Under the pieces are notes generated by a model. The model was not told the origin of the DNA, made no database searches, and was given only the letters and a program-made list of their open reading frames with translations. DNA of 64,000 bases. Source: Clostridiales bacterium (GTDB lineage Bacteria; Bacillota; Clostridia; Christensenellales; CAG-138). This document shows, in pieces, positions 54,571-63,768 of this stretch. The stretch spans positions 4,500-68,499 of the forward strand of contig SFNQ01000005.1 of NCBI GenBank assembly GCA_004554165.1. The letters are read 5' to 3'. Numbering within the stretch: the first letter of the stretch is position 1; the number at the start of each line of letters is the position of its first letter. Both the position numbers and the translations under genes were made by a program.

Positions 54571-54809
54571 ATCCCATCCTCAAACGCCGGCCTCAGGGCA
54601 GGGGCGGACGCCGGGTCTCCTGCGGACAAAGCAGGCGGAGGCGTTCCCTCCCGGCGCAGTCCGCAGAATGCAGCGCAGCAGACTCCGCCGGTTCCCGGTC
54701 AATGCGGGCGGCAGCGGCCAGACCGGCGTCTGGCAAGGCCGGTCTGAACCTCCGCAACTGCGCAAAGCGGCCCGCGCCCGAATTTTGCCTCCTTCAGCGC
54801 GGCAACAGC

Positions 54810-55475
54810 TCACGCCCCGGCGCAATCCCCGGCAAACAGGGCGGCGGAACTGGCCCCGATTCTGGAGGCGCCCGCCTGGATCATCTCCTCTGCGGCCTGC
54901 CTCGTGCGGATGCCGCCGGATGCCTTCACGCCCATTTTCGGGCCCACGGTTTTGCGCATCAGGGCGATGTCCTCCGCCCTTGCGCCGCCGGTGGAAAAGC
55001 CCGTTGAGGTTTTGACAAAATCCGCCCCTGCCCGGGCTGCGGCCTGACAGGAAGCCACGATTTCCTCCTGCGTCAGCAGGCAGGTTTCCAAAATCACCTT
55101 CACCAGCGCCCTGCCGCGGGCAGCCTCCGTCACAGCCGCAATGTCCTGCTCCACCAGCGACCACTCCCCCGCCTTTGCATGGCCGATGTTCTGCACCATA
55201 TCGATTTCCTCCGCGCCGTCCTCAATTGCGATGCGGGTTTCCTCCGCCTTTGCCAGGGACGACATTGCCCCCAGCGGAAAGCCTACCACACAGCAGGTCT
55301 TGATTCCGGTTCCCCGCAGGGCTTCACGGACGGTCTTTACAAAGCAGGAATTCACGCAAACGGAGCATGTCCGATAGGCCTTTGCCTCCTCGCAGAGACG
55401 AAGCACGTCTTCCCTGGTTGCCGTCGGCTTCAACAGGGTGTAGTCCACATATTCGGCAAGCCGATGCTGTTCCAT
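54810..55475 (-). CDS. deoC: Deoxyribose-phosphate aldolase
   Basis: This enzyme cleaves 2-deoxyribose-5-phosphate to glyceraldehyde-3-phosphate and acetaldehyde. The 221-residue protein has the Schiff-base Lys155 (FVKTSTGFSTGGA) and a second Lys in GVKASGGIRT. VGFPLGAMSS and DMVQNIGHAKAGEW are family segments. AGGAGG lies before the ATG. No other deo genes are adjacent. Confidence 0.95.
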   Translation of the reverse strand: MEQHRLAEYVDYTLLKPTATREDVLRLCEEAKAYRTCSVCVNSCFVKTVREALRGTGIKTCCVVGFPLGAMSSLAKAEETRIAIEDGAEEIDMVQNIGHAKAGEWSLVEQDIAAVTEAARGRALVKVILETCLLTQEEIVASCQAAARAGADFVKTSTGFSTGGARAEDIALMRKTVGPKMGVKASGGIRTRQAAEEMIQAGASRIGASSAALFAGDCAGA

Positions 55476-55561
55476 TTTTCTCTTTCCTCCTGAATTCTGT
55501 TTTTTCCGCGCGCGTCTGTCGCAGGCAAAACGGTTCTCTGCAACCGCCTTTCTCTGTATTT

Positions 55562-55591
55562 ATTATAGCCCGTCCCCCTTTGCGCCGTCAA
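55562..55591 (-). promoter_or_regulatory. Promoter of deoC
   Basis: On the minus strand, TTGACG (55586-55591) and a perfect TATAAT (55562-55567) are 18 bp apart. The leader before deoC is about 80 nt. Confidence 0.65.
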
Positions 55592-55738
55592 CGAAGCGCG
55601 GAAGATTGCCGGGCAGCGGAGGCCGGAGCCGTGAGCAGGTGCAAACCCGGCGGCTTGCCTGCTGCTGTCGTCCCGTTTCGAATGAAGCCGGCGTTTTCTC
55701 TGCGTCCTGCTGCGCCGGCGGATGGTGCGTCAGAACGC

Positions 55739-55765
55739 GAAAAAGTGGCCCGAGGCCACTTTTTC
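55739..55765 (-). terminator. Terminator after groL
   Basis: A perfect 12-bp stem (GAAAAAGTGGCC with GGCCACTTTTTC) closes a 3-nt loop 29 bp after the groL stop. The T-run forms part of the 3' arm, so it can terminate the groESL transcript. Confidence 0.75.
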
Positions 55766-55793
55766 GATATACCATATTCCCTTTGGGTTCCGA

Positions 55794-57422
55794 TCAATAC
55801 ATGCCGCCCATGTCCGGTGCGCCTGCGGGCGCGGCCGGCGGCGGGGTCGGGATGTCCGCAACGAGGCTTTCGGTGGTCAGGATCATGGCCGCAACGGAGG
55901 CTGCGTTCTGCAGGGCGCTCCTGGTCACCTTCGTCGGATCGACGATGCCGTAATCCGCCATCATGCCGTACTCGCCGGTGGCGGCATTGTAGCCGTAGCC
56001 GGGCTTGGCAGCGCGCTTGATGTTCTCAACGATAACGGAGCCTTCAACGCCTGCGTTGATCGCGATCTGACGGACGGGCTCTTCGAGCGCGCGCAGTACG
56101 ATCTGCACGCCGGTGCGCTTGTCGCCCTCGACGCTCCCGGCCAGCTTCTGAACCCGGTCGAGCACATTCAGCAGCGCGACGCCGCCGCCGGGGACGATGC
56201 CCTCTTCCACCGCAGCGCGGGTTGCGTTCAGCGCGTCCTCAATGCGGAGCTTGATCTCCTTCATCTCAATCTCGGTGGCTGCGCCGACGGAGATGACCGC
56301 TACGCCGCCCGCCAGCTTTGCGAGCCGCTCCTGGAGCTTCTCGCGATCATAATCGGAGGTCGTTTCCTCGATCTGCGCCTTGATGGAGCTGATGCGGGAC
56401 TTGACTTCGTTCGGATCGCCGGCGCCTTCCACGATGACGGTGTTCTCCTTATCGACCTTGACCTGACGGGCGCGGCCTAGCTGATCCATCGTGGTCTCCT
56501 TGAGGTCGAGGCCCAGCTCGTCGGAGATGACCTGGCCGCCGGTGAGGATTGCGATATCCTGGAGCATGGCCTTTCTGCGATCGCCAAAGCCGGGGGCCTT
56601 GACCGCAACGCAGGTGAAGGTGCCGCGAAGCTTGTTCACAATCAGGGTGGCAAGGGCCTCGCCCTCGACGTCCTCAGCGATGATGAGGAGCTTCTTGCCC
56701 TGCTGCGCCACCTGCTCGAGCACGGGCAGGATCTCCTGAATATTGCTGATCTTCTTATCCGTAATGAGGATAACGGGGTTGTCCAGCACGGCCTCCATCT
56801 TATCGGTATCGGTGGCCATGTAAGCCGAGCAGTAGCCGCGGTCGAACTGCATGCCCTCGACTACGTTCAGATCGGTCTTCATGGTCTTGCTCTCCTCCAC
56901 GGTGATGACGCCGTCGTTGCCGACCTTTTCCATTGCATCGGAGATCAGCTCGCCGACCTTCTCATCGCCTGCGGAAACGGACGCGACCTGCGCGATGGCC
57001 TGCTTGCCGGATACGGGCTTGGACAGCGCCTTCAGGCCCTCCACCGCCTCATCCACAGCGGCCTCAATGCCGCGGCGCAGCACCATGGGGTTTGCGCCTG
57101 CCGCAACGTTCTTCATACCCTCGCGCACGATAGCCTGCGCAAGCAGGGTCGCGGTGGTGGTGCCGTCGCCCGCCACGTCGTTGGTCTTGGTGGCCACTTC
57201 CTTGACAAGCTGCGCGCCCATGTTCTCAAAGGCGTTCTCCAGCTCGATTTCCTTTGCGATGGTCACGCCGTCGTTGGTAATCAGCGGCGCGCCAAACTTC
57301 TTATCGAGCACGACGTTGCGGCCCTTGGGCCCCAGCGTAATCTTCACGGTGTTTGCCAGCTGATTCAGGCCGGCTTCCAGCGATCTTCTGGCTTCTTCGC
57401 CATACTGCAACTGCTTTGCCAT
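55794..57422 (-). CDS. groL: Chaperonin GroEL
   Basis: This 542-residue chaperonin subunit folds proteins in a double ring with GroES. MAKQLQYGEEARRSLEAG, the ATP site segment VAGDGTTTATLLAQAI (about 84-99) and the closing MGGMY tail are diagnostic. A good site (AGGAGG) lies before the ATG. It starts 22 bp after groES and is controlled by the CIRCE element. Confidence 0.98.
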   Translation of the reverse strand: MAKQLQYGEEARRSLEAGLNQLANTVKITLGPKGRNVVLDKKFGAPLITNDGVTIAKEIELENAFENMGAQLVKEVATKTNDVAGDGTTTATLLAQAIVREGMKNVAAGANPMVLRRGIEAAVDEAVEGLKALSKPVSGKQAIAQVASVSAGDEKVGELISDAMEKVGNDGVITVEESKTMKTDLNVVEGMQFDRGYCSAYMATDTDKMEAVLDNPVILITDKKISNIQEILPVLEQVAQQGKKLLIIAEDVEGEALATLIVNKLRGTFTCVAVKAPGFGDRRKAMLQDIAILTGGQVISDELGLDLKETTMDQLGRARQVKVDKENTVIVEGAGDPNEVKSRISSIKAQIEETTSDYDREKLQERLAKLAGGVAVISVGAATEIEMKEIKLRIEDALNATRAAVEEGIVPGGGVALLNVLDRVQKLAGSVEGDKRTGVQIVLRALEEPVRQIAINAGVEGSVIVENIKRAAKPGYGYNAATGEYGMMADYGIVDPTKVTRSALQNAASVAAMILTTESLVADIPTPPPAAPAGAPDMGGMY

Positions 57423-57444
57423 AGTAAGTTCCTCCTAAAATCGA

Positions 57445-57729
57445 TTATTCCACGACGGCCAAAATGTCACTCTGGCGGACGACGATATACTCGCTGCCAT
57501 CCAGCTTCACTTCGGTGCCGGCATACTTAGAATAGATGACTTTGTCGCCAACCTTGACATGCATGGTAACCTCCTTGCCGTCCACCACGCCGCCGGGGCC
57601 GACCGCGAGGACTTCCGCCATCTGGGGCTTTTCCTTCGCGGTGCCGGGGAGCACGATGCCGCCCTTGGTCACCTCTTCGGACTCCAGGCTCTGGATAACA
57701 ACACGATCCGCCAACGGTTTGAGTTTCAT
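57445..57729 (-). CDS. groES: Co-chaperonin GroES
   Basis: This 94-residue GroES caps the GroEL ring. It reads MKLKPLADRVVIQ, TKGGIVLPGTAKEKPQ (mobile loop) and GDKVIYSKYAGTEVKLDG. The ATG at 57729 follows AGGAGG; an in-frame upstream extension crosses the CIRCE element and is not used. Confidence 0.97.
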   Translation of the reverse strand: MKLKPLADRVVIQSLESEEVTKGGIVLPGTAKEKPQMAEVLAVGPGGVVDGKEVTMHVKVGDKVIYSKYAGTEVKLDGSEYIVVRQSDILAVVE

Positions 57730-57776
57730 ATGGAATACGCCTCCTGTTATTATGATTCCGAACATCAGTTTCTTTG

Positions 57777-57803
57777 TTAGCACTCTTGCTGGTTGAGTGC
57801 TAA
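57777..57803 (-). promoter_or_regulatory. CIRCE operator (HrcA site)
   Basis: A perfect TTAGCACTC-N9-GAGTGCTAA lies between the groES promoter and start codon. This is the established binding site of the heat-shock repressor HrcA. The hrcA gene is not in this window. Confidence 0.97.
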
Positions 57804-57814
57804 CCACGGTTTTT

Positions 57815-57843
57815 ATTATAAGCATCGCCATGCCTTTCGTCAA
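57815..57843 (-). promoter_or_regulatory. groESL promoter
   Basis: On the minus strand, TTGACG (57838-57843) and a perfect TATAAT (57815-57820) are 17 bp apart, immediately upstream of CIRCE. HrcA bound there would block transcription. Confidence 0.85.
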
Positions 57844-57960
57844 TCGTCAAATGCAACGAAATTGTGAAAATGTGGCATACTACTTTCGACACTACGTTCG
57901 ACAGCAGCCTGCCTGCCATCCGCTGCACGGCGCGCCGCCGTCCGTTAGGAGTATAACCGT

Positions 57961-60183
57961 ATGCGAATCTGCGAATTCAATGTTTCCGGCATGCGAAGCG
58001 CCGCCTGCGTTTCCGCCGTAGAGCGCGCGGTAAAGCGCGTTCGCGGTGTGGAATGCTGCAGCGTCAGCCTGGCGTCGGGCCGTCTCCGCCTCCGGGGCGA
58101 AGGCGTGAGCCCTGCATTCGTAATCGAAGCGGTTGAAAAGGCCGGCTATGCCGCGACGCCTCTAACGGATCCTGTGCTGCGCAAGCGAATGGACGCGCTG
58201 CTCTGCCAGCGGCAGCAAGGGGCGGAGCGCCTGCGGCTTCTGATTGCGCTGGTGTTTGCGGCGCTGCTGCTCTATGTGGGCCGCAGTCCGGCGCTGGGGC
58301 TGCCGCTCCCCTTTTCCGCAGGAGAACATCCCGCGCTGTTTGCTCTGATTCAGATGGCGCTGCTGCTGCCGGTGCTTGCCGCAGGCAGCGACCGGTTTGT
58401 GCGCGGCTTTCAAAGCGCCGCGCGGATCCAGCCGGATATGGATACGCTGATTGCGCTGGGCGTTTCCGCCGCAACGCTGTACAGTCTTGTCTCCTTTGCG
58501 CGCATTTTGTGGGGAGACACGGGCGCTGTGCGAGAGCTGTACTGGGAGTCCGCAGGAACCATTCTCGCCCTCGTCATGCTCGGCACACTTTTTGAGAAAA
58601 AGAGCCGGAAAAAGACGGAGGACGCTATCCGGCAGTTCCTGCGACTTGCGCCGGAATATGCCAATCTTGTGCAGGAGGATGGGACGCTGCGGCGTGTGGC
58701 AGTTTCGGACCTGATGCCGGGCGACCGGCTGCTCGTACATCCGGGCGGGCGGATCCCGGCAGACGGCAGGCTGGAAACCGGGCTCGCCAGCGTGGACGAA
58801 TCCATGCTGACCGGCGAGAGCATGCCTGTGGAAAAGCAGGCCGGCGACATGCTCACCGGCGGCAGCGTCAACGGCGCAAGCAGCTTCACCATGACCGCGC
58901 TGCGCGTGGGAAGCGACACCTCGCTGGCGCAGATGATCCGTCTGGTGGAATCCGCGCAGCGCAGCAAGGCGCCCGTATCCCATCTGGTGGACCGCATCAG
59001 CGGTCTGTTTGTGCCGGCTGTGCTTTGCGCAGCCTTTTTGTCCGCCCTGCTCTGGCTGTTTGCCGGAAAACCCGTTTCCTTCGCTTTGACGGCCTTTATC
59101 TCCGTGCTGGTGGTCGCCTGCCCCTGTGCGCTGGGCCTGGCCACGCCTACGGCGATCATGGCGGGTACAGGCCGCGCGGCGCGGCAGGGCATTCTCATCA
59201 AGAGCGGCGAAATCCTCGAAACCGCCCACAGGCTTTCCGCCATCGTGCTCGACAAAACCGGCACCATTACGGACGGAAAGCCCTCCGTTACGGATGTAAT
59301 CCCCTATAATATCGGAGAGAGCACCTTCCTCGAACTGTTTGCCGCCGGGGAACAGAACAGCGCGCATCCGCTGGGCAGGGCCATCGTCTCCCACTGCGCA
59401 CAGCGCGGCATGCGGCTGCTGCCCTGCACCTCTTTCACTCCGTTCTCCGGGCGCGGGGCCGGCGCAACCGTGGAGGGGCACCAGCTCCTCATGGGCAGCG
59501 AGGCCTTTCTCCTCGAGCAGGGCGTTTCCATTCCCGTGGACATCGGCGGCCTTGCGCTGCATGGAAAAACGCCCATGCTGCTGGCCATCGACGGACAGTT
59601 CAGCGGCGTAATAGCTGTTGCAGACACGCCAAAGCCCGACGCTGCGGAAAGCATACAAAAGCTCAGGCGCATGGGCATCCGCACCGTTATGGTTACGGGC
59701 GACCATGCGCTGGCTGCACGCTCCGTGGCCGCGCAGGCCGGCATTGATGAGGTGTTTTCTCAGGCGCTGCCGCAGGAAAAGGCCGACCATGTGCGCGCCC
59801 TGCAGCGGGAAGGCACGCTGACCGGCATGGTGGGCGACGGCGTCAATGACGCCATTGCCCTCGCCGCCGCGGACATTGGCTTTGCCATCGGCACGGGCAT
59901 GGACGCAGCCATCGCCACGGCGGACATCATCCTGATGCGCGGCAGGCTCCACAGCGTTTGTGAGGCGATTGCCATCAGCCGCGCCACCATGCGGATCATC
60001 CGTCAAAACCTGTTCTGGGCTTTTATCTATAATATTATCAGTATCCCCATTGCCGCAGGCCTGCTGTATGCGCTGGGCGGGCCGCTGCTTTCCCCGACGA
60101 TCGCCGCCCTTGCCACGCTGCTTTCGTCCCTGACGGTGCTGCTCAATTCGCTTCGTCTGCGCAGAATGCGCATACCGGTCTGA
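57961..60183 (+). CDS. copA: Copper-type heavy-metal P1B ATPase
   Basis: This 740-residue P-type ATPase probably exports Cu(I). It has one N-terminal HMA domain (1-65), the transmembrane CPC motif (VACPCALGLATPTAIM), the TGES loop, phosphorylation site DKTGTIT, the SAHPLG His-Pro motif and GDGVNDA. The HMA metal site reads GMRSAAC instead of GMxCxxC, so its first Cys is missing. GGAG precedes the ATG. No copper chaperone or CsoR gene is next to it. It is divergent from groESL. Confidence 0.9.
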   Translation: MRICEFNVSGMRSAACVSAVERAVKRVRGVECCSVSLASGRLRLRGEGVSPAFVIEAVEKAGYAATPLTDPVLRKRMDALLCQRQQGAERLRLLIALVFAALLLYVGRSPALGLPLPFSAGEHPALFALIQMALLLPVLAAGSDRFVRGFQSAARIQPDMDTLIALGVSAATLYSLVSFARILWGDTGAVRELYWESAGTILALVMLGTLFEKKSRKKTEDAIRQFLRLAPEYANLVQEDGTLRRVAVSDLMPGDRLLVHPGGRIPADGRLETGLASVDESMLTGESMPVEKQAGDMLTGGSVNGASSFTMTALRVGSDTSLAQMIRLVESAQRSKAPVSHLVDRISGLFVPAVLCAAFLSALLWLFAGKPVSFALTAFISVLVVACPCALGLATPTAIMAGTGRAARQGILIKSGEILETAHRLSAIVLDKTGTITDGKPSVTDVIPYNIGESTFLELFAAGEQNSAHPLGRAIVSHCAQRGMRLLPCTSFTPFSGRGAGATVEGHQLLMGSEAFLLEQGVSIPVDIGGLALHGKTPMLLAIDGQFSGVIAVADTPKPDAAESIQKLRRMGIRTVMVTGDHALAARSVAAQAGIDEVFSQALPQEKADHVRALQREGTLTGMVGDGVNDAIALAAADIGFAIGTGMDAAIATADIILMRGRLHSVCEAIAISRATMRIIRQNLFWAFIYNIISIPIAAGLLYALGGPLLSPTIAALATLLSSLTVLLNSLRLRRMRIPV

Positions 60184-60211
60184 AATTCCCGGAGAATGGC
60201 GAAAATTTCGC

Positions 60212-60240
60212 TTGCAATCACCCTGACCTTGTGCTAAAAT
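60212..60240 (+). promoter_or_regulatory. Promoter of rpsT
   Basis: TTGCAA (60212-60217) and TAAAAT (60235-60240) are 17 bp apart, giving a leader of about 40 nt before the TTG start. Confidence 0.7.
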
Positions 60241-60286
60241 GGTTGCTGTTCGAGTTTGAATTAATTCTACAGGGGGTGAATGGGTT

Positions 60287-60550
60287 TTGGCTAACATTAA
60301 GTCCGCTATCAAGCGGGTCAAGGTCACGGAGAAGCAGAATCTGCGCAACCGCATGGAAAAGTCCGCTCTCAAGACCGCAATCCGCCGTTATGATGAGGCG
60401 CTTAAGGCTGACGATCAGCAAGCCGCGCAGGCCGCTTATCTGCGCGCAGTCAGCTCCGTCGATCACGCGGCTTCCAAGGGCGTGATTCACAAGAACGCAG
60501 CCAACCGCAAGAAGGCGCAACTCGCCAAGAAACAAGCGCAGGCGCTGTAA
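60287..60550 (+). CDS. rpsT: 30S ribosomal protein S20
   Basis: This 87-residue S20 reads MANIKSAIKRVKVTEKQNLR and ends in a lysine-rich ASKGVIHKNAANRKKAQLAK helix. The start codon is TTG at 60287, eight bases after AGGGGGTG; an ATG at 60280 is out of frame. E. coli rpsT also starts with UUG and is translationally autoregulated. The monocistronic gene has its own promoter and terminator. Confidence 0.97.
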   Translation: MANIKSAIKRVKVTEKQNLRNRMEKSALKTAIRRYDEALKADDQQAAQAAYLRAVSSVDHAASKGVIHKNAANRKKAQLAKKQAQAL

Positions 60551-60574
60551 GCCCCTCAGGATATTGTTTCAAAG

Positions 60575-60613
60575 AACCCGGCAGCCCCAATCGGCCGCCG
60601 GGTTTTCTTTTTT
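60575..60613 (+). terminator. Terminator after rpsT
   Basis: AACCCGGC (60575-60582) and GCCGGGTT (60597-60604) pair perfectly, followed by TTCTTTTTT. Confidence 0.85.
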
Positions 60614-60639
60614 CCCGGATCGCCCGCGCCCGCTTTTTC

Positions 60640-60668
60640 TTGCTTTATCATGCGAAAGCGTTTACAAT
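60640..60668 (+). promoter_or_regulatory. Promoter of yerC-rqcH-rdgB-yfcE unit
   Basis: TTGCTT (60640-60645) and TACAAT (60663-60668) are 17 bp apart, 22 bp before the yerC ATG. Confidence 0.6.
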
Positions 60669-60690
60669 AAACGCCAGGAGGTAAGGCCAC

Positions 60691-60996
60691 ATGAACCCAT
60701 ATGAATCCCGCATCCGCTCCGAAGAGGCGGACGCGCTGTTTGACGCAATTCTTTCCCTGAAAGATCGGGACGAGTGCTATCGCTTTTTTGAAGATCTCTG
60801 TACGATTACGGAGCTCAAATCCATCGCGCAGCGCTGGGCTGTGGCAAAGCAGCTGGACAGCGGTGAAACCTACCAGCAGATCGCGCAGCAGCTCAGCGCC
60901 TCCTCCGCCACCATTGGCCGCGTCAATCGCTGCCTGTACTATGGCGCCGGCGGTTACCGGCTGATGCTGGACCGCCAGCGCGGCAAGGAGCGATAA
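60691..60996 (+). CDS. yerC: YerC/YecD family TrpR-related protein
   Basis: This 101-residue protein belongs to the YerC/YecD family related to the Trp repressor. ELKSIAQRWAVAKQL and the helix-turn-helix TYQQIAQQLSASSATIGRVN (about 66-85) are clear. It is likely a small DNA-binding regulator with unknown targets. AGGAGG lies 9 bases upstream. rqcH begins 5 bp after it. Confidence 0.92.
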   Translation: MNPYESRIRSEEADALFDAILSLKDRDECYRFFEDLCTITELKSIAQRWAVAKQLDSGETYQQIAQQLSASSATIGRVNRCLYYGAGGYRLMLDRQRGKER

Positions 60997-61001
60997 GCCC
61001 C

Positions 61002-62720
61002 ATGTCCATGGACGGCCTCTCCCTTTATGCCTGCCTGACGGAGCTTTCCTGCCTCGCCGGCGGAAAAATTGACAAGGTGCAGCAGCCCGAGCGGGATACG
61101 CTGCTGTTTTCTGTGCGCTCCGCCGGAAAAACATATCGCCTGCTGATCTGCATTCATGCGGAAAACGGGCGCCTCCAGCTCACGGAGGAGGGCTTTGAAA
61201 ACCCGCCCGAGCCGCCTGCCTTCTGCATGCTGCTGCGGCGGCGGCTTGTGGGCGCGCGGATCGAGCGCATGGAACAGCTGGGCCTTGACCGCTATGTCTG
61301 CCTGACGCTCAGCGCAAGAAGCGAGCTGGACGACCCCATCACGCTGCGCCTGTGCATCGAGCTCATGGGCAGACACTCCAACGTCACGCTAGTGCAGGAC
61401 GGCGTCATCCTCGACTGTCTGCGGCATGTCTCGCCCGCCATGTCCTCGGTGCGCGTCCTGTTGCCGGGCGCCGCCTACCAGGAGCCGCCCGTACAGGCGG
61501 AGAAGGACTCGCTTTTTGACGCGGACGCCGCGGCGCTTGCCGCGCTGGTTGCGGAGCCGAATCCCGCAAAGCAGCTGCAGGCCCGGTATGCGGGGCTGTC
61601 CCGCACTGCGGCGGTGGCGCTCCTTGGCGATGCGCCGGACGCAAACCGGCTGCTCTCGGCCATTGCCGCGCTGAAAGCGGGCGAAATAGCGCCTACGCTG
61701 CTGCAGGGGGGAGACGGCGAGCCCCTTGCCGTGCTGCCCTTTGTCCCCGCGCCCGGCGTCGCCGCTGCCCGGCGGTTCTCCAGCATGTGGGCAGCCTACG
61801 ACCATTTCTACCGCAAGCGGGACGCGATGGTACGCATTGCGCGGCACAGCGCATCCCTGCGGCATTCACTGGAGACCCATCTGCGCCGCGCGGAGAATAA
61901 GCTCACGGCCTATCTGGAGGCCATCGAGGGCGAGGCGCAGTGCGAGCAATACCGGCTGTACGGGGAGCTGATTACGGCAAACCTCCATCTGCTTGCCCGC
62001 GGGCAGAGCGCCCTGCAGGCGGAGAACTATTATCTCGATCCCCCGCAGCCCTGCACCGTTCCGCTGGATCCCCTGCTTTCGCCCAGCGAAAACGCCCAGC
62101 GGTATTTCAAGCGCTATCGCAAGAGCAGAGCGGCCCGCGCCTATGCGGAGCGGATGCGGGGCGCGGTGCAGGAAGAGATCGCATATCTGGAGGGCCAGCT
62201 GGACAACATCGGCAAGTGCGATACGCTTCAGGAGCTCTCCGAAATCCGCGAAGAGCTTGTGCAGCAGGGATATCTGCGTCCCGAGCGGCGCGGCCCGAAA
62301 CCGCAGAAGCGCCCCCCCTCCGAGCCGATGCGCTTTCTCTCAGGCGACGGCATCCCCATTCTCGTCGGAAAGAACAACCGGCAGAACGACAGCCTCACGC
62401 TAAAGCGCGCCGCAGCGGACAACCTGTGGCTGCACACAAAGAACATCCCCGGCTCCCACGTGATCGTGGATTATCCGGGAATGCCGCCGGAACGGACCCT
62501 GCTTGAAGCGGCGCAGCTTGCGGCCTATTTCAGCAAGGCCAGGCGCTCCGCCGCCGTACCGGTGGACTATACGCCGCGCAGGTTCGTTAAAAAGCCGTCC
62601 GGCGCAAAGCCCGGCATGGTGATTTACACCACGAACCAGACCATCTACGTCACGCCCGAGGAAACCCTCGTGCGGACGCTGGCAGCACAGCAGGAACAGG
62701 AGGACAGGCCATGCGACTGA
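61002..62720 (+). CDS. rqcH: Ribosome quality control protein RqcH
   Basis: This 572-residue NFACT protein binds stalled 50S subunits and directs C-terminal alanine tailing. It has the NFACT-N domain with the functionally required DR pair (Asp96-Arg97, GLDRYVCL), a central coiled coil (about 285-430) and the NFACT-R domain (GKNNRQNDSLTLKRA; LWLHTKNIPGSHVIV). AAGGAG precedes the ATG at 61002; a second ATG two codons later is possible. It overlaps rdgB by 10 bp. The older label is fibronectin-binding protein. Confidence 0.95.
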   Translation: MSMDGLSLYACLTELSCLAGGKIDKVQQPERDTLLFSVRSAGKTYRLLICIHAENGRLQLTEEGFENPPEPPAFCMLLRRRLVGARIERMEQLGLDRYVCLTLSARSELDDPITLRLCIELMGRHSNVTLVQDGVILDCLRHVSPAMSSVRVLLPGAAYQEPPVQAEKDSLFDADAAALAALVAEPNPAKQLQARYAGLSRTAAVALLGDAPDANRLLSAIAALKAGEIAPTLLQGGDGEPLAVLPFVPAPGVAAARRFSSMWAAYDHFYRKRDAMVRIARHSASLRHSLETHLRRAENKLTAYLEAIEGEAQCEQYRLYGELITANLHLLARGQSALQAENYYLDPPQPCTVPLDPLLSPSENAQRYFKRYRKSRAARAYAERMRGAVQEEIAYLEGQLDNIGKCDTLQELSEIREELVQQGYLRPERRGPKPQKRPPSEPMRFLSGDGIPILVGKNNRQNDSLTLKRAAADNLWLHTKNIPGSHVIVDYPGMPPERTLLEAAQLAAYFSKARRSAAVPVDYTPRRFVKKPSGAKPGMVIYTTNQTIYVTPEETLVRTLAAQQEQEDRPCD

Positions 62721-63310
62721 TCATTGCATCCAACAACGCGCACAAGGTGCGGGAAATCCGGCAGATTGTGGGCAGATATTTCAGCGATATGAGCACACTC
62801 CGGGAGGCCGGCCTGGAGATCGACGTCCTGGAGGACGGGGAAACCTTTCAGGAAAATGCGGTCAAAAAAGCGGAGGAGGTGCTGGCCGCAGCACCGGGTT
62901 TTGACGCGGCGCTTGCGGACGACAGCGGCCTCATGGTGGACGCGCTGGGCGGAGCGCCGGGCGTTCACAGCGCGCGCTACGCGGGCGAGGGCCACAACGA
63001 CGCGGAGAACAACCGAAAACTCATGGCGGATATGCGGGACGTGCCGGACGGGCAGCGCAGCTGCCGCTTTGCCTCCGCAATCGCGCTTGCCCGGCGCGGG
63101 AAAGCGACGCTCACCGTCATCGGCTATGCGGAGGGAACGCTGCTGCGGGAGGCCCGGGGCCAGAACGGCTTTGGCTACGACCCCTACTTCCTCTACCCGC
63201 CGCTTGGGAAAACCTTTGCCGAGCTCAGCGCGGAGGAAAAGAACGCCGTGAGCCACCGCAGCCGCTCGCTGGCGCTGCTCGAACAGGCGCTGGAGGCGGA
63301 GCGGGCTTGA
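62711..63310 (+). CDS. rdgB: XTP/dITP diphosphatase RdgB
   Basis: This 199-residue Ham1-type enzyme removes deaminated purine nucleotides (XTP, dITP) from the pool. IIASNNAHKVREI, ALADDSGLMVDALGGAPGVHSARYAG and GFGYDPYF with the following FAEL are conserved. It overlaps rqcH by 10 bp and its stop overlaps the next TTG start. Confidence 0.97.
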   Translation: MRLIIASNNAHKVREIRQIVGRYFSDMSTLREAGLEIDVLEDGETFQENAVKKAEEVLAAAPGFDAALADDSGLMVDALGGAPGVHSARYAGEGHNDAENNRKLMADMRDVPDGQRSCRFASAIALARRGKATLTVIGYAEGTLLREARGQNGFGYDPYFLYPPLGKTFAELSAEEKNAVSHRSRSLALLEQALEAERA

Positions 63311-63768
63311 AGGTCGCGGTCTTTTCGGACACCCACGGCTCACTTGCCCGCCTGCCGATGGTGCTGGCCGCGCTTCCGGCCCTGGATGCCGTGTTGCATC
63401 TTGGGGATTTTGCGAGCGACGGCGAAGCGATCGCAGAGTCGCTTTCCGTCCCCTGCTACGCGGTACGGGGCAACTGTGATTTCCGCGGGAACGCGCCCTG
63501 GGAGCGCGTGGCGGAGCTTGGCGGCGCGCGGCTGCTGCTGACCCACGGGCACCGCTATTCCGGCCTCTACGCTCTGGCGCTTGCGGCCGAGGCGCAGCGC
63601 TGCAACGCGGTGCTCTTTGGGCACACGCACAGCCCGCTGCTGACCGCGCAGGGCGCCTGCCTTATCGTCAACCCCGGGAGCCTCTCCCGGCCCCGCGGCA
63701 GCGCGCCCGGCTATGCGCTGCTGACCATCGAAGGCGGCGAAGTCAAGGCAGAGCTGCGCAGCCTGTAG
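63307..63768 (+). CDS. YfcE/MJ0936-family metallophosphoesterase
   Basis: This 153-residue phosphodiesterase has the two-metal motifs FSDTHG (residues 6-11), HLGDFASDG, RGNCDF, THGHRY and FGHTHSP. Homologues hydrolyse bis-p-nitrophenyl phosphate and sometimes cyclic nucleotides; the natural substrate is unknown. The start is TTG, overlapping the rdgB stop (TTGA). Pairing rdgB with a YfcE-like gene is common in Firmicutes. Confidence 0.93.
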   Translation: MKVAVFSDTHGSLARLPMVLAALPALDAVLHLGDFASDGEAIAESLSVPCYAVRGNCDFRGNAPWERVAELGGARLLLTHGHRYSGLYALALAAEAQRCNAVLFGHTHSPLLTAQGACLIVNPGSLSRPRGSAPGYALLTIEGGEVKAELRSL

